A DNA stretch of 37,731 nucleotides from Nitrospirota bacterium (GCA_016207025.1 JACQQM010000064.1:1-37731), one strand, 5' to 3'. Counted from the first letter of the stretch, positions 16,140-25,607 are shown. Notes: generated from the sequence alone by a model not told the origin. A program made the numbers and translations.

Positions 16140-16880
16140 ATGCCGGTCTTCTTCATCGCAGCACAGCAAGTTCAGAACGGGACTGTGACGATCACCGGCC
16201 CGCTGCTCGGCCACCTGCGGACGAGTCTCCGTATTCAGGTCGGTGAAACAATTTGGCTTGGTGACGAGCGGCGACGGCGTTATCTGATCGAGGTCACTCG
16301 AATCGGCCGACATGACATGGCTGGCTGTGTGCTGGAGGCGCAGGAAGGCCCCACGCCTAGCGGACCGACCGTCACGGTTGGACAGGCCTTATTGAAAGGC
16401 GATCGGATGGATTGGGTGATCCAGAAAGCCACCGAGCTCGGGGTGGCCGCCCTCGTCCCGCTGATGACCGCCCATACCGTTGTTCGGCCACGGACGATAC
16501 GGCTTGCGCCGCAGCAGGAACGATGGCAGCGCATCGCCTTGGAAGCCGCTCAGCAGGCCGAACGGTGGGAGGTCCCGACCGTGAGCGCCCCATGGGAACC
16601 ATCCAAGTTTTTCAAGGTACAGTCTCCCGCCGCCCTCAAATTGATCCTGAGCGCGCGGGGTCCTGGCCAGACTCTCGCGTCGATTCCCCTGCCATGTGGG
16701 CCCGAGAGCCTCGTGGTGATCGCAGTGGGGCCCGAGGGAGGCTGGACCTCTGAAGAACTGGCTCAAGCGCTGGAATGCGGCTTTTTGCCCGTCACACTGG
16801 GGAATCGAATCCTGCGAGCTGAAACGGCGACGCTGGCTGCCTTGAGCGTCCTTCAGAGTCGCCTCGGAGAACTGGGATGA
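16140..16880 (+). CDS. rsmE: 16S rRNA (uracil(1498)-N3)-methyltransferase RsmE
   Basis: The 246-residue SPOUT methyltransferase adds a methyl group to N3 of U1498 in 16S rRNA. It shows the N-terminal PUA-like RNA-binding part, GQALLKGDRMDWVIQKATELGV, the RWQRIALEAAQQAERWEVP core segment, and the trefoil-knot SAM site VGPEGGWTSEE with LGNRILRAETA. The gene lies about 48 bases past dnaJ, and a dnaJ-(prmA)-rsmE order is common in bacteria. Here prmA is absent. The gene ends 6 bases before the convergent propeller gene. Confidence 0.95.
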   Translation: MPVFFIAAQQVQNGTVTITGPLLGHLRTSLRIQVGETIWLGDERRRRYLIEVTRIGRHDMAGCVLEAQEGPTPSGPTVTVGQALLKGDRMDWVIQKATELGVAALVPLMTAHTVVRPRTIRLAPQQERWQRIALEAAQQAERWEVPTVSAPWEPSKFFKVQSPAALKLILSARGPGQTLASIPLPCGPESLVVIAVGPEGGWTSEELAQALECGFLPVTLGNRILRAETATLAALSVLQSRLGELG

Positions 16881-16886
16881 ACGCTC

Positions 16887-17876
16887 TTACGGCTGGCCGG
16901 CAGAGATATGGAGAATGGTGCCCCGATCCCCGCTGGCCCAACCATGGGCCGCGTCAGGGAACGTGAGGCCGTAAAGGGAAGTCTTTGTCCCGTTGACTTG
17001 CTCGATCCAGCTAAACCCGGCATCAGCTGTCCGAAAGATTGCGCCCCGGTCCCCGACGACCCAGCCGACTTTTGAATCTGTGAATCGGATCCTGAGCAGA
17101 TCGATCGGTTTCGAACAGGTCTGGACGCAGGCCAATGTCCGATCGATCCATTGCTTCCCTCCGTTGATCGTCTGAAACATCGCGCCCGCGTTACCGACCG
17201 CCCACCCAGTCAGCGGATCGGTGAAAAACACGTCGAAGAATGTGGCTGAACTCTGGGTCTCCTGCGTGACCCAGGTCAGCCCTCCATCGTCCGTGGAAAG
17301 GATCGTCCCCAACGCTCCGACCGCGTTCCCATGGTCCTTATCCACGAACTGGATCGAGTAGAGGATCGCGCTGGTCCCGCTGGTCTGGTCCATCCAGTGT
17401 GCACCGCCGTCCTCGGTGTGGAGAACGGTTCCCCCTGCGCCGACCGTCCACCCTGATGAGGGAGTCAGGAAATATACGCCGTAGAGGGCCGATTGCGTCC
17501 CGCTGGATTGGGGTACCCATTTCTCACCGCCGTCCTTCGAATGCAGAATGGTCCCGTTTGACCCCACCACCCATCCCCGAAGATTATCGGCAAAAAAGAC
17601 ACCGGCAAGGAGCGCATTGGTTCCACTGTTGACCGGTTTCCACCGTTTCCCGCCATCGACGCTTTTCAGAATCACCCCGCCAGCCCCGACCGTCCACCCT
17701 GTTCGAGTATCTCGAAAATACACGCCTAACAGGGTGGCGTCGGTCCCGCTCCTCTGCGGGATCGAGACCGATTTGAGGTCAGCCGCATCGGCCATGTGAT
17801 GAGGGATCAGGCCAAGTAGAACTGCGACAGCCAGCCAGATCACGACCCTCATCAGCCGTTGTGGCCTCATGACCAT
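16887..17876 (-). CDS. Secreted Ycf48-like seven-bladed beta-propeller protein
   Basis: The 329-residue protein starts with a signal peptide (hydrophobic segment about residues 10-26, ending AADA) and then contains seven related repeats of about 40 residues. Each repeat has the form GVYFxDxxxGWxVGxxGTILxSxDGGxxWxxQxSGT. This is the BNR/Ycf48 (HCF136) pattern and predicts a seven-bladed propeller in the periplasm or outside the cell. Ycf48 itself helps assemble photosystem II, but relatives are widespread in non-phototrophs, and nothing here points to photosynthesis. Repeat 5 has a CVQTC insert and repeat 7 is short. The gene follows the IPT/TIG gene by 6 bases, so the two are probably one operon acting at the cell envelope. 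Confidence 0.85.
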   Translation of the reverse strand: MVMRPQRLMRVVIWLAVAVLLGLIPHHMADAADLKSVSIPQRSGTDATLLGVYFRDTRTGWTVGAGGVILKSVDGGKRWKPVNSGTNALLAGVFFADNLRGWVVGSNGTILHSKDGGEKWVPQSSGTQSALYGVYFLTPSSGWTVGAGGTVLHTEDGGAHWMDQTSGTSAILYSIQFVDKDHGNAVGALGTILSTDDGGLTWVTQETQSSATFFDVFFTDPLTGWAVGNAGAMFQTINGGKQWIDRTLACVQTCSKPIDLLRIRFTDSKVGWVVGDRGAIFRTADAGFSWIEQVNGTKTSLYGLTFPDAAHGWASGDRGTILHISAGQP

Positions 17877-17882
17877 GCCGAA

Positions 17883-19538
17883 TCAATCACGACCAGGTGC
17901 GTTGTCGTCGAAATAGCCTTGATCCGGCAATCCTTTTGCCTGAATCGTGAACTGCCCGGCCTCTACGCTCACCCATCGCTTCGGGGTACAGCAACTCCCA
18001 TCAGGCAGTAAATCCCACGACCCCCGCCGCACCACCAGTGGACCGGTGGTGGGATCCAGAATAAACTCGTTCGGTTTGGGTATCCCGAACACATGCCGTC
18101 GTGGAACCCGCACCTTGATCTCGGTGTCGCTCCAGGAGACCACCAGACCTGCCACCCCGTTGAAGAGGACTTCGCTGCGGGCGACATCCTCCCCCAGTTT
18201 GATCGGCAGAAAGTCGTGCCCACCTTCGTTGAGGCCCGGTTGTGTGGCTTCCGCTGTCTTGAGGAAGTGGCCGAAATTAGAGCCCTTGATTGTCACGATC
18301 TCATCCAGACCAGCGGAGGGCGGTGAAAATGACTCGACCGTGGGCGTTGTGACCGTGAAAGTGCCCGCCTCCGTGTCCACTAAGCCCCGCTCGGCGCAGC
18401 ATGAGCCGTCAGCTCTCGGAATCGTGGCCCCGCGCCGCACAACAACCGGTCCGCTCTTGGCGCTGTAGGGAACCCAGACATCGATTTTGTTGTCATGCCA
18501 CCGGAAGACAATGGCCGGAACGCCTCCAATTTCTACCCTGTTCTCTCCCCTGTCAAAATCAGCGAACGCGAAAGGAGTGGACCCGCTCTCAGAAAAAAAC
18601 CCGAAATTCTCCCCTGTAATTCTGACCAGACTTCCGATAGGGGCGCTCGTTAGGGACAAACCGGTCGCCTTGGGTATGCGGACGGTAAAGTTTCCCAACG
18701 TTCGCTCCGCCTCGCCTCGCTTCAGCACCAGGGGACCGCTGGTCGCGTTCAGCGGCACATGAACCACAATGAGCACATCGGTCCATTGCGCCACCGTGGC
18801 AGGACGACCGTTAAACAAGACCGCGTCTTCGGATGCCGTGCGGGCGCCGAATCCTTTGCCGAACAACACCACCTTGGTGCCGACCGGTCCACTCGTCGGG
18901 TCCACACGGATGGACGGCAATATCTTGACCGGCATGGCGTTGCTGACGCTGTATTCCACCGGGGCGCAGCAGGATCCGTCCGGCAAGGGATCGGACGATG
19001 CGAGCCGGACGACCACATCGCCTGACGCCGCATTGGCAGGAACTTCCACTTCGATCTTGTCATCCCGCCATCTCCGGACCCGCGCGGGAATCCCGCTGAC
19101 CAAGACGTCATTCACGCCGAACATCGTATTGGGGTCCTTGGACCCGGCCGTGTCCCCAAAAGACTTACCTGCGATCTGTAAAACCGACCCGGGCTCCGCT
19201 TGGCCCGGGTTCAGGGACTGAATTATGGGGCGCTGAACCGTAAACTGCGCCACGACAATCTTTTTCTTCCCCTTCACGACCTCAACCGGCCCGCTCACGG
19301 CACGGAGTGGGACCTTCACCGTCACCAGGTCCCGCTCCCACCGTTGGATAAGCGCCGGCATCCCGCTGAACAAGACCTTATTGTCCCGCGTGGACTTGAA
19401 ATTGCCGAACCCTTTGCCGGTGATGGTCACTGTCGCCCCTGGTGGAGCCGTGTCGGGAACCAGCGCGGTATCAGCCCAGGCAGGAGCGATCAAGCCGACA
19501 ACTGACAGTCCCATCCAGAAAGAGGCGACCAGCCACAT
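17883..19538 (-). CDS. Secreted protein with five IPT/TIG domains and three DGSCC motifs
   Basis: The 551-residue protein begins MWLVASF with a signal peptide (cleavage after about APAWA) and comprises five immunoglobulin-like IPT/TIG units of about 85-130 residues. Each unit has PxSgxxGxxVxIxGxxFG and a closing VxVPxxAxSGPxxVxxG. Domains 2, 4 and 5 carry a nearly identical [P/A]DGSCC insertion near their ends, absent from domains 1 and 3. The vicinal cysteines could form disulfides or a metal site. The ATG at 19538 has AGGAGAG upstream; a longer frame to 19604 lacks support and would precede the signal peptide. It is probably an extracytoplasmic structural or adhesion protein. No enzyme domain is visible. 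Confidence 0.82.
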   Translation of the reverse strand: MWLVASFWMGLSVVGLIAPAWADTALVPDTAPPGATVTITGKGFGNFKSTRDNKVLFSGMPALIQRWERDLVTVKVPLRAVSGPVEVVKGKKKIVVAQFTVQRPIIQSLNPGQAEPGSVLQIAGKSFGDTAGSKDPNTMFGVNDVLVSGIPARVRRWRDDKIEVEVPANAASGDVVVRLASSDPLPDGSCCAPVEYSVSNAMPVKILPSIRVDPTSGPVGTKVVLFGKGFGARTASEDAVLFNGRPATVAQWTDVLIVVHVPLNATSGPLVLKRGEAERTLGNFTVRIPKATGLSLTSAPIGSLVRITGENFGFFSESGSTPFAFADFDRGENRVEIGGVPAIVFRWHDNKIDVWVPYSAKSGPVVVRRGATIPRADGSCCAERGLVDTEAGTFTVTTPTVESFSPPSAGLDEIVTIKGSNFGHFLKTAEATQPGLNEGGHDFLPIKLGEDVARSEVLFNGVAGLVVSWSDTEIKVRVPRRHVFGIPKPNEFILDPTTGPLVVRRGSWDLLPDGSCCTPKRWVSVEAGQFTIQAKGLPDQGYFDDNAPGRD

Positions 19539-19661
19539 TGTTAACTCTCCTGGCTTCTTATTCTTAAACACGAATTTGCTCTGCGCGTGGCCAATACACC
19601 CCACGCCGCAGGAAACTTGAAGGTCGGAACGGGGGCCCGCTTAAAGCGAAGGGATGAGTGG

Positions 19662-19691
19662 ACTATAACAAGCGCTCTTTTTTATTGTCAA
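19662..19691 (-). promoter_or_regulatory. Sigma70 promoter for the IPT/TIG-propeller operon
   Basis: On the minus strand TTGACA (19686-19691), 18 bases and TATAGT (19662-19667) are close to consensus. The predicted leader to the ATG at 19538 is about 115 bases. The A-rich spacer (ataaaaaagagcgcttgt) is unusual for this GC-rich region. Confidence 0.7.
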
Positions 19692-19704
19692 GGCAAGCTC
19701 GACA

Positions 19705-19726
19705 GGCGGCCCTGCGCCGCCAGGGC
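19705..19726. other. Alternative overlapping hairpins downstream of the RidA gene
   Basis: GGCGGC-cctgc-GCCGCC and GCCCTG-cgccgc-CAGGGC overlap and are mutually exclusive. They lie about 40 bases past the RidA stop. No U-tract follows on the minus strand, so a terminator function is only possible, not shown. Confidence 0.3.
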
Positions 19727-19757
19727 GAAACGGCCGATGCGCGTGGTTCAGGGATCC

Positions 19758-20216
19758 CTAGATGACCTGCAAAATAAACTCTAGCTCGATCGGCGAATTG
19801 AGCGGTAACTCGGCCGCGCCCACGGCCACGCGTGCGTGACGTCCCGCATCCTCGAAAATCTTGACGAGCAGATCGGACGCCCCGTTGATGACCGCGGGCT
19901 GTTGCACGAACCCTTCAGCCGAGGCCACATACCCGACCAGACGGACGACCCGCTTGACGCGATCGAGTGTCCCTATCTCGCTGCGCGCGATGGACAGGGC
20001 GTTGAGCAGGGCAATCCGAGCCGCTTCATAACCTTGCTCCACCGTCAAATCTTCACCGAGCTTCCCCTCAAGGGCCAGCTTTCCGTTGCGAAAGGGGACG
20101 ACGCCGCTCAAGAAGAGCAGATCGCCGACCCGCACAGCCGGGACATAGGTGGCCACCGGCTTTGGCGGGGGTGGCAACTCGATGCCAAGGAGGGTCAGTT
20201 TCTTCTCAAAAGACAT
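19758..20216 (-). CDS. RidA/YjgF/Rid-family protein
   Basis: The 152-residue protein begins MSFEKKL and matches the Rid/YER057c group: PPPPKPVATYVPAVRVGDLLFLSGVVPF at the N-terminus and ARIALLNALSIARSEIGTLDRVKRVVRLVGYVASAEGF in the middle, ending in a PIELEFILQV strand. This longer form, with GIELPPPPxPVAxY, belongs to the YjgF-like 'endoribonuclease L-PSP' subgroup. The catalytic Arg typical of RidA enamine/imine deaminases (in a C-terminal RxxV motif) is replaced around HARVAVGAAELP, where an Arg is still present. The likely role is damage control of reactive enamine intermediates, which is inferred. The start at 20216 is chosen for the family N-terminus, and the gene follows deoB by 16 bases. 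Confidence 0.82.
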   Translation of the reverse strand: MSFEKKLTLLGIELPPPPKPVATYVPAVRVGDLLFLSGVVPFRNGKLALEGKLGEDLTVEQGYEAARIALLNALSIARSEIGTLDRVKRVVRLVGYVASAEGFVQQPAVINGASDLLVKIFEDAGRHARVAVGAAELPLNSPIELEFILQVI

Positions 20217-20232
20217 GGGTTGCTGGGTTCGC

Positions 20233-21408
20233 TTATCCCGCCATGAGGGCGTGCAAGAAACTCTGTCCCCAGGCCAACCGCTTGGCGCCCAGCGCATCCG
20301 CGATCGTCTGACCGAGATCGGCGAAAGTCTGACGCGTCCCGAGCTTCACCCCTCGCGCGAGACGAGGTCCGTACACCAGCAGTGGCACGTATTCTCGAGA
20401 ATGGTCGGTGCCCGGTGTCGTCGGATCATTGCCGTGGTCGCTCGTCAGACAGAGCAGATCGTCCTGCCGCATCGCGCCCAGCAGCTCAGGAAGCCTGGCG
20501 TCAAACTCCTCCAGCGCCATCGCATAGCCTGGGGTATCCTTTCGGTGGCCATACCCCATGTCAAAATCCACAAGGTTCGTGAAGATTAACCCGCGGGGGA
20601 TCATCGTGAGCATACGGGTCGTTTCGTCAATTCCGGTCGCATTGTTGCCCGTATGGATTGCGCGCGTCAACCCACGACCGTTGAAGAGATCATCAATCTT
20701 GCCGATGCCTACGACCGGCTGACCGGAAGCCTTGAGGACATCGAGCAAGGTCTGCCCCGGGGGCTCTACGGAAAAATCACGCCGCCGCGCCGTCCGCACG
20801 AAGGCACCCGGCTCACCGATAAATGGACGTGCAATCACTCGCGCCACTTGATGCGGTGGCCGCAACAATTTCCTGGCCTCCCGGCATATCCGGTAGAGTT
20901 CCTCGACCGGAATCACCTGCTCATGCGCCGCAATCTGAAATACGCTGTCTGCGCTGGTGTAAACAATCAGCGCCCCGGTCTTGAGGTGTTCCTCGCCAAA
21001 CTCCTGAATGACTGCCGTGCCGGAAGCAGGCCGATTCCCCAGCACCAGACGGCCAATGATCTGCTGGAACGGTTCGATCACCTCGCGTGGAAATCCGGAT
21101 GGGTAAGTCGGAAAGGGCGTTTCCAGCACGAAGCCGCTCATCTCCCAATGCCCCGTGGTCGAGTCCTTGCCTCTGGACAGCTCCCCCATCTTCCCGAAAC
21201 ATCCGTCGGGGTGACCCATCCGGCGTATGCCGGCGAACTCACCGATATGCCCCAACCCCAACGCCTCCAGGTTCGGCAGCTGGAGCCCCCCGACCGCCGT
21301 CGCCACATGCGCCAGCGTATTGGCCCCGGTGTCCCCATAATCCGCCGCATCCGGCAGTTCGCCGACCCCCACCCCATCCAGTACCACGAGTGTCACCCGG
21401 CTGATCAT
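20233..21408 (-). CDS. deoB: Phosphopentomutase
   Basis: The 391-residue enzyme interconverts ribose 1- and 5-phosphates or the deoxyribose forms, using two manganese ions and a phosphothreonine. It is an alkaline-phosphatase-superfamily mutase. Visible motifs are [19 protein letters not shown] at the N-terminus (metal Asp), [11 protein letters not shown] with the phosphorylated Thr, [29 protein letters not shown], the metal cluster [20 protein letters not shown], and a normal C-terminus. It lies 10 bases downstream of the cyclase-like gene, in the same operon as deoC, and supplies deoxyribose 5-phosphate for the DeoC reaction. Nucleoside phosphorylases are not in the window. Confidence 0.96.
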   Translation of the reverse strand: MISRVTLVVLDGVGVGELPDAADYGDTGANTLAHVATAVGGLQLPNLEALGLGHIGEFAGIRRMGHPDGCFGKMGELSRGKDSTTGHWEMSGFVLETPFPTYPSGFPREVIEPFQQIIGRLVLGNRPASGTAVIQEFGEEHLKTGALIVYTSADSVFQIAAHEQVIPVEELYRICREARKLLRPPHQVARVIARPFIGEPGAFVRTARRRDFSVEPPGQTLLDVLKASGQPVVGIGKIDDLFNGRGLTRAIHTGNNATGIDETTRMLTMIPRGLIFTNLVDFDMGYGHRKDTPGYAMALEEFDARLPELLGAMRQDDLLCLTSDHGNDPTTPGTDHSREYVPLLVYGPRLARGVKLGTRQTFADLGQTIADALGAKRLAWGQSFLHALMAG

Positions 21409-21418
21409 CGCCTCTGTA

Positions 21419-23857
21419 CTATCCTGCCTTCATCGCCGCATTGACCTGGTCCAGCAAAGCTTGATTGGTGACGACCTCGTAGAAGGGACCAGAAGTGAGG
21501 TGGCCGAAGTGCGGTGCCTGCACGTCGTAGAGACGGATGCGGCCCTCGCGAATCACCACATGATGTAGAGCGCCCTTGAGGTCAGGGTAGCGCCCGACAT
21601 TGAACGTCGTCGGGCAATCATCGCCCGGCACCACCAGTTCAATCCGTTGCAAGGTGATTTCCGACCGGAGTTTCGTAAAGCCCGCGCTATCCAGCTCGAT
21701 GCCGTTGACATTGTACCGAAGGTGGATTTGGCCTTTCTCCCCTCGCAGCGGATTGCCCTCCGGAACTTCATAAATCTCCACATTTGTGCAGGAATTGTGA
21801 CGCTGACTCAAATGCTTCCGTAACTGCCAGGAGCACGAAGACAGTCGGTCCGCTTTGCTGATGGCGGATGAGATCATGATCTGGTTCTCCCCATCATAGA
21901 GGAAGGCAGGGGGCTCTTCGGCGTACACAAGTCCGATGCCCAATTCCAACTCGGGAAGTCCGCTCTTTTTTGACAGCGCGTTCTGGGCATACACCACGTT
22001 CAGCAGCCTCTTCGCCAGACCGCACGCACGCGCCACGCTCAGCCGATGCGCGGCGGCTTCCTGATATTCGAGAAGAGCCAGAATGACGGCATCGCCCTCC
22101 ACAAACACCTTGGTCGCCCCGTAGGTGCCAAGCAGCTCGTTCAGAGGGGCAAAAAAGTTCAGACTGAAGTGAGAGGCCGGATTCAGCCCTCGATTTCGAA
22201 GTTCCGCGACCATCGTGGTGGACCCGCGCACATCCGCCTTGAGAACGACGTGGCTCAGGATCGTTTGCGCGATCACCTCTTCTTCTTTGGATACCAGGAA
22301 TTCATAGAGCGTGTTATTCGCGCGCGACAGCCGGATATTCTTGGCGTCATCCTGGAGTTGAATGCTGTTCATCAGCTTGTGTGCGAGATGGTAATGGCTC
22401 AGATCGCGCCTGAACGTCACAAAGTCCCTCAAGAAACGCATCAGATAGCGTCGTTGTTGGCGGCATGAGAGCCGATCCACCCGGCGAGCCGCTTGAACCA
22501 GCGGCTCGATCGACGGGGCTTTACTGGCTAAGAGTTGTTTGTCCTTGAGGGTATGCCAGATCGCTTTGCGTTGGGCACCGCCGCTCAGGAATTGACGGAG
22601 TTGCTGCGGGTTGAGGACGGCGGTAGAGTCTCGGCTAAACGGCAACATTTCGTAAGCGGCCACGATCTGCGGCAACAGTCCGGCGGTCCGAAAACGTCGT
22701 TCGGCGACACCCAGCAGTCGCCGTTGTACTTTGATGTGCGCTTTCAGTTTGGCGACGTGCTTACGATCTTTTGCTTTTTTCGCCGCACGGATGTGCTCCT
22801 GAGTGAGCTCCTCGTTAAATAGGATGTCGGCATTGGCAGGGAGATCCGCCCACGCGAAGCTGTCCTTGAGATAATCCGCGCGCGCCTGTTCAAGCTCGGC
22901 ATTCGACTTGTTGGCCTGTTCTTCCAGCTCGTTGAGACGCGCCGTCACCGCGGGGAACGAACCGCCACGCTCGTGTTTTCTTCGCACACGGTCCAGCTCG
23001 GTCACGAGATGCTGATGCGCTTGTTCTGCGCGGACGAGGGTCATCTCGCGCTCGTTCGTTGGCCGGCGCCTTCGGAACAGATACGGGAGAAAGCTATCGA
23101 TCGACGCGAAACTGTACACATCATCCAGATCCTGCCCCAGCAAGACGTATTGTTTCATCATGATCTCATCGTCAAGCGGATTCTCGGCCTGGAGTAGAGG
23201 GTTAAAGAGCATTTCCTGAGGTACCGGCCACCGTTCCCCTAAGAGGGAGTAGCGCAGCTCCGCAATCGCTCCTGACTCAATCTTGAAGAGCTGCTCAAAC
23301 ACTTGATGGGTCACTTTGTATCGCAACTTCGTCCGGTTTCGCGCCAACCAGCTCAGCCACTCATTGAGTTGGATTTTTTTGGTATCGGAGGTCGAGCCAA
23401 AGGAAGCCACAGCGGCCCGCAAGTTCTGCCTCAGCGCATCCAACTCGGTTTGAACCTGCCGCAAAAGGAATTTCACCGCGGCGAGCTGCACCAGTTGAAC
23501 CAGGGACAACTGGCCTGCGCTTTTGGCACGATGGATGGCCGCTTCCAGCATATGGGCATAGGTGGTTCTGAACTCCTCCCATTCTTTCGTCGTAGGTCCT
23601 GAAGACTTCCCTCCCGCGCGGCCTGTTTGCTGATCCAGAATGCTCGCGACGATGCCTTTGGCTTGGCTCATAAATTGCGGACTGAGACGAACATCGATAT
23701 GGACGTTATCAATCCCTTTGGTGAATCCGTCAAAGTCAATGTTCGTTGGAGTTGCGGGTACTAGGGGGAGCACCGAGTCGGTGGGGTCGGCAGGCTTGTG
23801 AAGCGAGTTGATCAGCCTGCAGAGCGTATTGATGATGAGCCGTAGCACGCCGGTCAC
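21419..23857 (-). CDS. 812-residue protein with divergent class III nucleotidyl-cyclase-like domain
   Basis: I choose the GTG at 23857, which overlaps the deoC stop by 4 bases (GTGA); the open frame continues upstream to 24175 but there it overlaps deoC. Residues 1-500 are mostly helical with charged, coiled-coil-like stretches (about 270-400) and no family I recognise. Residues 535-690 match the class III adenylyl/guanylyl cyclase core: [15 protein letters not shown] with metal-type Asp542, then [10 protein letters not shown] with Asp589, 47 residues later, close to the 44 in mammalian AC. A matching [12 protein letters not shown] strand and [14 protein letters not shown] (counterpart of VNxAaRL) follow. 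The usual catalytic Asn appears replaced. C-terminal residues 700-812 are of unknown fold. It may be an active cyclase, a nucleotide sensor or a degenerate scaffold; enzymatic activity is not shown. Confidence 0.6.
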   Translation of the reverse strand: MTGVLRLIINTLCRLINSLHKPADPTDSVLPLVPATPTNIDFDGFTKGIDNVHIDVRLSPQFMSQAKGIVASILDQQTGRAGGKSSGPTTKEWEEFRTTYAHMLEAAIHRAKSAGQLSLVQLVQLAAVKFLLRQVQTELDALRQNLRAAVASFGSTSDTKKIQLNEWLSWLARNRTKLRYKVTHQVFEQLFKIESGAIAELRYSLLGERWPVPQEMLFNPLLQAENPLDDEIMMKQYVLLGQDLDDVYSFASIDSFLPYLFRRRRPTNEREMTLVRAEQAHQHLVTELDRVRRKHERGGSFPAVTARLNELEEQANKSNAELEQARADYLKDSFAWADLPANADILFNEELTQEHIRAAKKAKDRKHVAKLKAHIKVQRRLLGVAERRFRTAGLLPQIVAAYEMLPFSRDSTAVLNPQQLRQFLSGGAQRKAIWHTLKDKQLLASKAPSIEPLVQAARRVDRLSCRQQRRYLMRFLRDFVTFRRDLSHYHLAHKLMNSIQLQDDAKNIRLSRANNTLYEFLVSKEEEVIAQTILSHVVLKADVRGSTTMVAELRNRGLNPASHFSLNFFAPLNELLGTYGATKVFVEGDAVILALLEYQEAAAHRLSVARACGLAKRLLNVVYAQNALSKKSGLPELELGIGLVYAEEPPAFLYDGENQIMISSAISKADRLSSCSWQLRKHLSQRHNSCTNVEIYEVPEGNPLRGEKGQIHLRYNVNGIELDSAGFTKLRSEITLQRIELVVPGDDCPTTFNVGRYPDLKGALHHVVIREGRIRLYDVQAPHFGHLTSGPFYEVVTNQALLDQVNAAMKAG

Positions 23858-24570
23858 ACGGTCGAGGGTGGGACATGCATGCGGCACCTCCCCCTTGGTT
23901 GGTTCGCTATCCACTCTTCCACAATCTGCACGCCGGCACTGGTCCCAATCCGGTCCGCACCCGCCTCCAGAAGCGCGAGGGCCGCCTTCAGGTCTCTGAT
24001 TCCTCCGGAAGCTTTGACCTTCGCTCGGCCCGCCACCGACGCTCTTATCAACCGAACATCTTCCGCGGTGGCGCCGCCGGGGCCGAATCCGGTGGAGGTT
24101 TTGACATAGTCCACGCCGGCTTCCACAGCCAGACGGCAGGCAACGGTCTTTTCCTGCTGCGCCAGAAAGCAGCACTCAATGATCGCCTTATGACCGACGC
24201 CAGGCGTCGCTTGGACCACGGCCGCAATGTCCGTCTCGACCGCATCATAATCGCCGGACTTCAGTCGGCCGATATTGATGACCATATCCAGCTCTGCTGC
24301 TCCCTTCTCGCACGCCTCGACCGCTTCGCTTACTTTCGTCCTCGTCGTCTGCGAGCCCAGAGGAAACCCGATGGGGACACCCACCCGGATCGATGTCCCG
24401 CCCAACACCGCCAACGCCTCCTCAAGGTAACAAGGCGGGACAAACACCACGCCGAAGCCGTACTGTCTGGCTTCTTCGCACAGACGCCGCACCTCGGTCT
24501 TGGTCGCATCGGGTCGCAGCAGCGTGTGATCAATCCGCGCAATAAGATCGGCAGGCCAATCGGAATGCAT
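23854..24570 (-). CDS. deoC: Deoxyribose-phosphate aldolase
   Basis: The 238-residue class I aldolase splits 2-deoxyribose 5-phosphate into acetaldehyde and glyceraldehyde 3-phosphate. It has IDHTLLRPDATKTEV at the N-terminus, VVFVPPCYL (family VCVxPxxV), GFPLGSQTTRTKVSEA, AAELDMVINIGRLKSGDY, the Schiff-base lysine in DYVKTSTGFGPGGAT, and VKASGGIRDLKAAL. The C-terminal phosphate-binding GADRIGTSAGVQIVEE is intact. Its stop overlaps the GTG of the cyclase-like gene. It works with DeoB in deoxynucleoside catabolism. The ATG at 24570 follows the mltG stop by 14 bases. Confidence 0.96.
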   Translation of the reverse strand: MHSDWPADLIARIDHTLLRPDATKTEVRRLCEEARQYGFGVVFVPPCYLEEALAVLGGTSIRVGVPIGFPLGSQTTRTKVSEAVEACEKGAAELDMVINIGRLKSGDYDAVETDIAAVVQATPGVGHKAIIECCFLAQQEKTVACRLAVEAGVDYVKTSTGFGPGGATAEDVRLIRASVAGRAKVKASGGIRDLKAALALLEAGADRIGTSAGVQIVEEWIANQPRGRCRMHVPPSTV

Positions 24571-24584
24571 GATCCACTCCTCAG

Positions 24585-25607
24585 TCAGGAGAGCCGTCTG
24601 GCAGGTCGTCGCTGGTATTTGTCCACGGCCCGATTGTGCTCCGCCAAAGTCGAAGAAAACTGGTGGGTCCCATCATTGCGGGACACAAAATACAGGTAGG
24701 TGCTCGGCACCGGATACAAGGCGGCCCGGATCGACCCGGCCCCGGGACTCGCGATAGGTCCAGGGGGGAGCCCCACGACACGGTACGTGTTATACGGACT
24801 AGCCACCGAGAGATCGCGTTTCCTCAGATTCCCATCAAACTTGCTGAGCCCGTAGATCACGGTGGGATCGCTCTGCAACGGGATCCGCCGTCGCAAGCGG
24901 TTGTGAAATACCCCTGAGATAATGTCTCGCTCGGCTTCCACGCTCGTCTCCTTCTCAATCACCGAGGCTAGCGTCAGGACTTGGTGCAGGCTCATGTTCA
25001 GTTCCGAGGCTCGCGCACGGAGTTCCGGCGTAACCGCTTGCCACAAATTCGACACCATCGCACCGATGATGTCTGTGGTCTTCATGCGACGTGCAAACTG
25101 ATAGGTGTCCGGAAACAGATACCCCTCCAGGTGTGCCACGTCGAGAGTCAGCGTGCGGATGAAGTCCCGGTCATGGACGAGCCGGAGAAACTCCGCCGGG
25201 TCAGCCAGCCCCTTCTCCCCCAGCAGGTCGGCAATCTGGGCAGCGGTGTACCCTTCCGGAACGGTGACAGGATAGTGGACCACACGCCCGTTGACGATTT
25301 CCGAAAGGATCTCGGTGGGACGCATGCCGGCGTGCAAGGCGTATTCACCAGCCAGAATGCGCCGATCAGCCCAGGTCAACTTGCCCAGCAGCAGGAATCC
25401 CCAACGGCTTGCAATGAGACGCTCGTTCTCCAAAAGAGTCGCCACTTGCCTGAGCGTCGTCCCTTCCGGAATATCGATTGTCCGAGTCAAATTGTGACCC
25501 GTCGGAGTCGCAAGCGGCTCCACCATCACCCGCACACCCCAATACCCTACCCCACCTGCGACGCACACCATGGCGATGATCAGCCACGGCGCCAGTCCAC
25601 GCTTCAT
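24585..25607 (-). CDS. mltG: Endolytic murein transglycosylase MltG (YceG-like)
   Basis: The 340-residue inner-membrane enzyme cleaves nascent glycan strands and is thought to set their length. There is one membrane segment at about residues 7-24 (WLIIAMVCVAGGVGYWGV), a LysM-like region (IDIPEGTTLRQVATLLENE), then the catalytic domain with LEGYLFPDTY, LASVIEKETSVEAE (catalytic Glu), and the end motif YNTYRVVGLPPGPIASPG. The ATG at 25607 overlaps the ruvX stop by 4 bases (ATGA), with AGGAGG just upstream. Another in-frame ATG at 25622 lies five codons upstream and cannot be excluded. The mltG-ruvX neighbourhood is conserved in many bacteria. Confidence 0.93.
   Translation of the reverse strand: MKRGLAPWLIIAMVCVAGGVGYWGVRVMVEPLATPTGHNLTRTIDIPEGTTLRQVATLLENERLIASRWGFLLLGKLTWADRRILAGEYALHAGMRPTEILSEIVNGRVVHYPVTVPEGYTAAQIADLLGEKGLADPAEFLRLVHDRDFIRTLTLDVAHLEGYLFPDTYQFARRMKTTDIIGAMVSNLWQAVTPELRARASELNMSLHQVLTLASVIEKETSVEAERDIISGVFHNRLRRRIPLQSDPTVIYGLSKFDGNLRKRDLSVASPYNTYRVVGLPPGPIASPGAGSIRAALYPVPSTYLYFVSRNDGTHQFSSTLAEHNRAVDKYQRRPARRLS

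Noticed and set aside
16887-17876. Photosystem II assembly factor
   Set aside because: The fold is Ycf48-like, but nothing in the window suggests photosynthesis, and relatives occur widely in non-phototrophs.
20653-21444. 263-codon plus-strand frame opposite deoB
   Set aside because: deoB motifs on the minus strand are complete, so this frame is a GC-driven shadow.
23858-24175. N-terminal extension of the cyclase-like protein
   Set aside because: It overlaps deoC in another frame and is rich in Arg/Gly/Cys of the shadow-frame type; the GTGA start at 23857 is better.
23875-24699. 274-codon plus-strand frame opposite deoC and the mltG 3' end
   Set aside because: Recognised enzymes occupy the opposite strand.
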